Assembly (NCBI GenBank): GCA_032719365.1 | Contig: CM064872.1 | Location: forward strand, 52,566,891-52,630,890 | DNA: 64,000 nucleotides | DNA from: Prinsepia uniflora | Lineage: Eukaryota; Streptophyta; Magnoliopsida; Rosales; Rosaceae | Reading direction: 5' to 3' | Part shown: one piece after another, positions 59,169-64,000 of the stretch | Layout: the number at the start of each line of letters is the position of its first letter | Position numbering within the stretch: the first letter of the stretch is position 1 | The notes under the pieces: model-generated | Told to the model about the DNA's origin: nothing | The model's database searches: none | The model's input: only the letters and a program-made list of their open reading frames with translations | Made by a program: the position numbers and the translations under genes

Positions 59169-59824
59169 AGCCACTTCAGGCGGCGCGTGAGGGCGCATGG
59201 CAGGGAATCTAGGGAAGGTTCCAACATACGAAATCTTCTATTCGATGTAACGAACATTTTGAGACTGGTTTCGTGTCGATCGGACACCGTCTCTATATGT
59301 TTCGGGGCATCGGAAGGTTTAGGTTCGGGATTAAAAATAGTTAAAAATACGGGAAAATTACGGGGCTTTAGTGGGAGGTTAATTAAGTAGTTAGTAACCT
59401 TCTATTATGATTTGGACAGGTTTGGGAGTCCCGGTGACGGTGATCGGCTCGGGGAGCCGTATGGCACGCAAATCGAGGCGGAAGCTCGGACGGTCTGTGA
59501 GTGGACCTTGTTTTCTAAATTGGTGCATGCATAAATGTTTATTATATGTTTTATTACTTGTTTGATGATGCCATGGGTGCATTTCTATGTGGTTACGTAT
59601 AAGCACTATTTCGAGGTTTCGGCCTTATACGGTGCTTATACGGGTCTGTATTTCTGTATTGATTTAAATGAAATGGTGTTGGATTTCTAAAAGGCTAAAC
59701 TCGGGTATGAAACCCATTTGGTTTTGTCTCGGGCATATGACCTCAGATTCCGGGCACGGTGCCCAGTTGGTGTCCTATGTTCGGGTACGAGACCCAGTCA
59801 CTTTACGGTTTTGATCTCAGGTCA

Positions 59825-60025
59825 GGGAACCTTAAATGGATTCCCAGGTTCATGACGGTTTATGGGAACCGGCATGAACCCTTGTTGTGGTATCGTGGTT
59901 CATGACGGTTTATGGGAACCGGCATGAACCCTTGTTATGTTATTACGGTACATGACGGTTTATGGGAACCGGCATGTTACCTGATTATGGATATTATGGA
60001 TCATGACGGTTCAGGGGAACCGGTC
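59825..60025 (+). repeat. About 50-bp minisatellite in LTR K
   Basis: Four units centred on TTCATGACGGTTTATGGGAA followed by CCGGCATGAACCC. J has a single unit at the same place (about 49876-49915). Confidence 0.88.
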
Positions 60026-60759
60026 ATGAATGTTTATGTTATGTATATATATGTTCGTCTACCTTCCTTTACTTCTATTATCTCCTCCGGGGAGGGTCGT
60101 TGGCCTGGGTGGACCCCGGAGTAGTCACGGAGCACCGACTGAGTGGAGTCACCCCCAGTTGGGTTCCTTACTCTCAGGAAGGCTATGGTTACTATTACCT
60201 CGGGTAGGGTCAGTGGTCTACGGACATTGACCTTGACTTTGAGATGACTCGGATTGAGACCCGGGTAGCGCGCGCGTAGCTTTGGATACCGTGACAGGAT
60301 TGGTTGTGTGACTTATATATATGTATGTGATGTATATATGATATATGATATGTGGTGTGTACAGGTGTGCACAGGATTTGAGCAGTGGCTCATGTACTTG
60401 GTTTCTTTATGGTTTGGGGCCGAGTCCTTTATGGATTTGGGCAGTGACCCGTATGGTCGTTTTTATTGTGGTCCTTTCGACCTTAGTTTATATCTGCTTT
60501 GGGCTTAGTCCCACATATGGTTGTTTTGGATAAATGGTTTTCGAATGCATGCATGCTTTTTAGTGGCGGGTACAAATGTCTTCCTTATTAAATGTTTTTA
60601 TAAACTCTTTGTTTTGTCCACTCACAGTTTTTAATGTTTTGACTGCCCTTCAGGTTGACATCGGATGTGGACTGTAGCAGGGACCGAGATATCACATGCC
60701 TCCTCCAGATCCTGGCGTACTCTGATAGCCCGGGAGGGCAAAGGTCGGAAATATCCCTT

Positions 60760-60780
60760 GTCTGACACTTCGTGTCAGAC
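60760..60780 (+). other. LTR-terminal hairpin, K 5' LTR
   Basis: GTCTGACAC, loop TTC, GTGTCAGAC: perfect 9-bp stem followed by GGGAGCAGGG, about 53 bp before the LTR end. Confidence 0.7.
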
Positions 60781-60833
60781 GGGAGCAGGGTCATCCCGCA
60801 CTAATCCCGGGGGGATTGGAATGGGTCCTGTCA

Positions 60834-63800
60834 ACGTGGTATCAGAGCGGGGTTGTCTCTATTCGAGCAACCGTGTAGCTCTTGGAGTATGTACGCAGGT
60901 CGAGGATGTGATATCTCAAGGGGCTACAGTTCGTTATCAACCTGAGGTTGGGGTGCCGGTACGATAGTTAGTAGGATTGGATTGTGGACCGTGTGGACCG
61001 TCTTGGTTCAGCATTCGATGTCGGGATTACCATAGTTCTGTCGTGGATGACAGTGTGGGACCCTACAAAGGGATAAACGTATTCTTATAGATTTTGATCG
61101 TGAGACGGTTAGTTGGGATCGTCTTAACGAGGTCGTAGGATCGGTTCCGACTACTGATCCGATGTTGTGACCATTAGATGGTCAGATTATGTTGAGTTAT
61201 ATGGATTTACTGCAGTCGGCAGTTAGCAGCCGGATTCGAGGATATTGATTGGACTTACGGTAGGATTGGATTGACGTCATTACGATGTCAAGACCGCGGA
61301 GTCGGTCAGATTGTTGATTTTACTGATTTTCGCAGTTGGGTTCAGAGTGACCCTAGGGCTTGATTGTGGAACCCTACCTTATGTGTATGGTTCGGAAATG
61401 TGAGTTGACTGGTGGTTTGACTTGGACGACTATTCGGATTTGGATTCGTTAGTCGGTCTAGTCGTGTCAGCTTGTGTTGGGACTGCACTTCGCAGTCAGG
61501 GTTATACGTATCGGTTAGACCGAGTTGGTTGTCGTGCTACTTCAGTTGTGGGTTGGTGCAACTAAGGTCACGGGTGACCTGGTAAACGACATTGGGTTAG
61601 TCGAGTTGTGACTGGTTAGAGTTTGGTTGGACAGGTTACCAGGGTTGGTACTTGTCGATGGAATCCCTAAGTGGGATACAGAGTATTTGGTACGGGCGAG
61701 TGATTCCGTTGGATGCGGGGTCTCGATAGCGGTGCCTGGTAGTTAGGTCTGCACGAGTGTGTAGCAGGCACTACTACCGAGAGTGGTCGTAGTTACGCTT
61801 GTTGGGAATTGGGGACGTTCGGGGAACGTTTTCTTTTTCTCGCGTGAGTTGTCAGGGTGACTGTACCCAAGGTTGTTGGGTACGAGGGAGGCAGAGTTCC
61901 CCTCTTCGAATAGAGGTACGGGGTCGTCGTTCGGTATGAGCGGAGATCCAGGATTATCTGATTTGCACACTTTGTGCTGATGCTGACAGGTGATGATACT
62001 GGTACTAGTGTTGGTGCTGGTGCCGGTGATTGTGGTGACGGTGAGTTACGAATCGAGATGTGACTCCATCGAGATACGTATATGTTCGGTATCTGTGAAG
62101 TGGTTAGGGGACACGTGGTTGATGTCCAGGTATGTTGTTTCCAATCTTGTTGGAACTTCGAAATCGCGAGAGGGTGGTAGATGATGTAGATGTTATTGAT
62201 GTTGTTGGTTGCCACTAGTACACTGATCGTGTATTGGTTGGTGGACCTGTGATTTGTCTTGGGTCATCAGGAGGAGATGAGTATATCGAAGTTAGGTGAC
62301 TGAGATTCCTCATTCTCTACTTGGTGGCAGACGATGTCAGGTTACCTGACGTGGTGAGTGCATCGAGTGTTGTTTGCATTCACGTAGGATGGATTATTCG
62401 ATCATTCTTGTTTTGCCTTGGTGGAATGACAAGGATCGATACGAGGTAATAAGTGAGAACCCACAGTCTCGGCGTGTCTCGTCGTAGACTAATCTATTTA
62501 AGATGTGGGAAATGGTCTAGGACTTTGGTTGGCGAGACGATCCTCGATCGTGACGTCTATGGTCGGTTGACGTAGTGTTGGATCTGGATCGTGATTTGGT
62601 TATCCAAATAGGTGGAGAGTTTATTACTCTTACTTGGATGTTGAGTGAAGCATGATGGGACTGAACTTCTTTTCGAGGTAAATCCCATATGGCTTATTAC
62701 TCGCCTGAGTAGTTGTCCGATGAGTAGGTGTCTGACGAGGTCGGATTTTGTCTGACCTAGTGTTGTGTTGATGTTGGGATTGACTTCCCTATGAAGTCAA
62801 TCGATCGTATGGTGGTAATCGGTTGAGTGGGTAACCGATAGGTTTGATTTTGGTACGTCTAGGTAGACGTGAACGATATTTCAGGTTTTGGAATCAGATT
62901 TCTGGATGACGATTCAGGATTTGATTTTGGAACTTGAAAGAGGATTTCTGTATTTGGGTTTTGGAATCGGATTCTGGGTGACGATTCAGGATTTGATTCT
63001 AGAGCTTGACTATAGATTTTCTTTTATGGATTTGGGTTCGGAATGGTTATTCCTAATACTAGTTTACGGAATGATGATTTCGGATTTGAATTTGGACATG
63101 ATTATGGATATGATTTCTGGGTTTGGATTCGGGATTTCTTACGAAATTGCGGATTCAGATTCAGATTTGGAAATAGATAATGGGTTGGAGTTTCGATTTG
63201 TCTAGATCGGACAGATGGACTCCATAATTGAAACGTGATTGACTACAACCTAGGTGGTTGTAGGCTGATTGATGGGTAGATGTACGTACCTGGTTTGTTG
63301 TTCGAGGTACGACACCGGGTAGACTTGGGATGTCTGGTGACGGTATATAGGTTATACCGGTGGTGCGTTGGAGAGCGTATTGGTAGTCGGATTGGTTCTG
63401 ATACCATCAGATTAGTTGAGGTCGTGGACTGGACATTGGATACTGTGCAGTGGGTCATGATATTTCTGATGGGTCTAGTTACACACAGATTGAGTGAAAG
63501 GCTTTGTGGGTAAGTGTTTACTCCTGGTTGGGTCCGTTGGTGGTTAGTGTAACCACGAGTGAGTATAGTGTCAGTTTTCGACTGACGACTGTCAAGTGGT
63601 GACGGTCTGTCGGAGGTGTCAGCGTGGATCGTTGAGTGAGGTCTGATGGCTCCCAGTGGGAGTAGACGTCAGGATAGATTAGTGATTGAGAAGGGAACCG
63701 TCTAGTTGTTGTATCAACAAGATGGTAGATTTGACAAGTAGTGTCAATTCGGACCGTGTGGCTACTGTTCTTCGACGTGGTCGAGTGTAGTCGATACGAC

Positions 63801-63964
63801 GAGAGCGTTAGTAGCACGTCGGGCTGTAGACGAGTAAGGATTATTCTGTTTAGTGGGTGTACGGGTGTACACGTGTCGTGAGATCGAATTATTTACACGA
63901 GGTGGAGGTTGTGGAAACAGGATAGTTGGAATTTCGAGGACGAAATTAATTAAGGAGGGAAGGT
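60834..63964 (+). other. Element K internal region, non-coding
   Basis: 3,131 bp. It holds a gag-start relic with ATG changed to ATA (60911), GGTATGAGCGGAGATCCA (about 61934), hairpin-like GAACTTCTTTTCGAGGTAAATC (about 62664) and GACTTCCCTATGAAGTCAATC (about 62781), and a GGTTTTGGAATCGGATT...GACGATTCAGGATTTGATT repeat (62885-63120). No sense frame is convincing. Confidence 0.75.
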
Positions 63965-64000
63965 TGTAACGACCCGTCCCGAATTTCATGATTAGATTAG
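63965..64000 (+). repeat. Element K, start of 3' LTR (window edge)
   Basis: The first 36 bases match the K 5' LTR start, except TGTAAC in place of TGTAAT. Confidence 0.85.

Larger units (their letters stand above)
57801..64000 (+). mobile_element. Non-autonomous giant-LTR element K, runs off the window
   Basis: 5' LTR 57801-60833 (3,033 bp; starts TGTAATGACCCGTCCCG, ends GGGTCCTGTCA). Primer site 60837-60848; interior 60834-63964 (3.13 kb); purine tract TTAAGGAGGGAAGGT. The 3' LTR starts TGTAACGACCCGTCCCG at 63965 and is cut after 36 bases. LTR and interior are related to J. Anchors: TGTGAGTGGAC (59497), ATGCATAAA (59525), ATGCATGCATGC (60546), GTCCACTCACAG (60616), CCCTTCAGGTTG (60647). The target duplication cannot be tested. 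Confidence 0.9.

Overview
The window reads as nuclear DNA of a flowering plant, from a repeat-rich, gene-poor region. The evidence is Cassandra elements (5S-rRNA-bearing TRIMs known from land plants), plant-type Ty1/Copia and Ty3/Gypsy remains, initiator-tRNA-Met primer sites, and the 3' end of a FAR1-like gene at the left edge. I cannot fix the species; a rosid would fit but this is not shown. Apart from the first ~254 bases I see no intact host gene.

Layout. 1-254: C-terminal end of a FAR1/MULE-like zinc-knuckle protein. 255-2925: AT-rich non-coding DNA. 2926-13640: a tandem Cassandra (three LTRs) split by a complete 9.5-kb non-autonomous LTR element (A). 13643-16929: the 3' end of a related LTR split by a solo LTR (B). 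16930-19141: a decayed antisense Copia element (I). 19200-29369: a second antisense Copia element (II) whose reverse transcriptase is split by a non-autonomous element (D) and by a complete Cassandra. 29370-32936: element E with a truncated 3' LTR. 32937-43055: an inverted element G interrupted by element F. 43060-44690: a large inverted repeat. 43881-47710: internal region and 3' LTR of element H. 47711-57800: an antisense Ty3/Gypsy gag gene split by element J and by a third Cassandra. 57801-64000: element K, running off the window.

The nesting is supported by 5-bp target-site duplications read directly from the sequence: A TCGGG, B CACAG, D AGCGG/AGCGA, Cassandra at 26205 CTTTC, F GATGA, J CATGA, Cassandra at 57197 CACGG/CGCGG. 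Removing each insertion rejoins its host (a Cassandra LTR, an LTR, a Copia reverse transcriptase frame, a gag gene), so the order of events can be read.

The main biological content is a superfamily of non-coding, giant-LTR (LARD-like) elements, A to K. Their LTRs are about 1.7-3.3 kb and mostly begin TGTAACGACCCGTCCCG or a near variant. They differ in most of their sequence but share an ordered set of signals: a W-box/ACGT-rich 5' part, a GC-rich hairpin, a conserved GATGTAACGAACATTTT block, a TGTGAGTGGAC motif with ATGCATGCAT, a family-specific array of short hairpin-like units, a second ATGCATGCAT followed by the inverse motif GTCCACTCACA, a splice-acceptor-like CAG/GTTG, and a hairpin of about 10 bp just before the LTR end that shows paired changes between families. 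Internal regions are 0.6-3.1 kb and non-coding apart from short gag-start relics. These elements must depend on proteins supplied by another element; no such partner is intact here.
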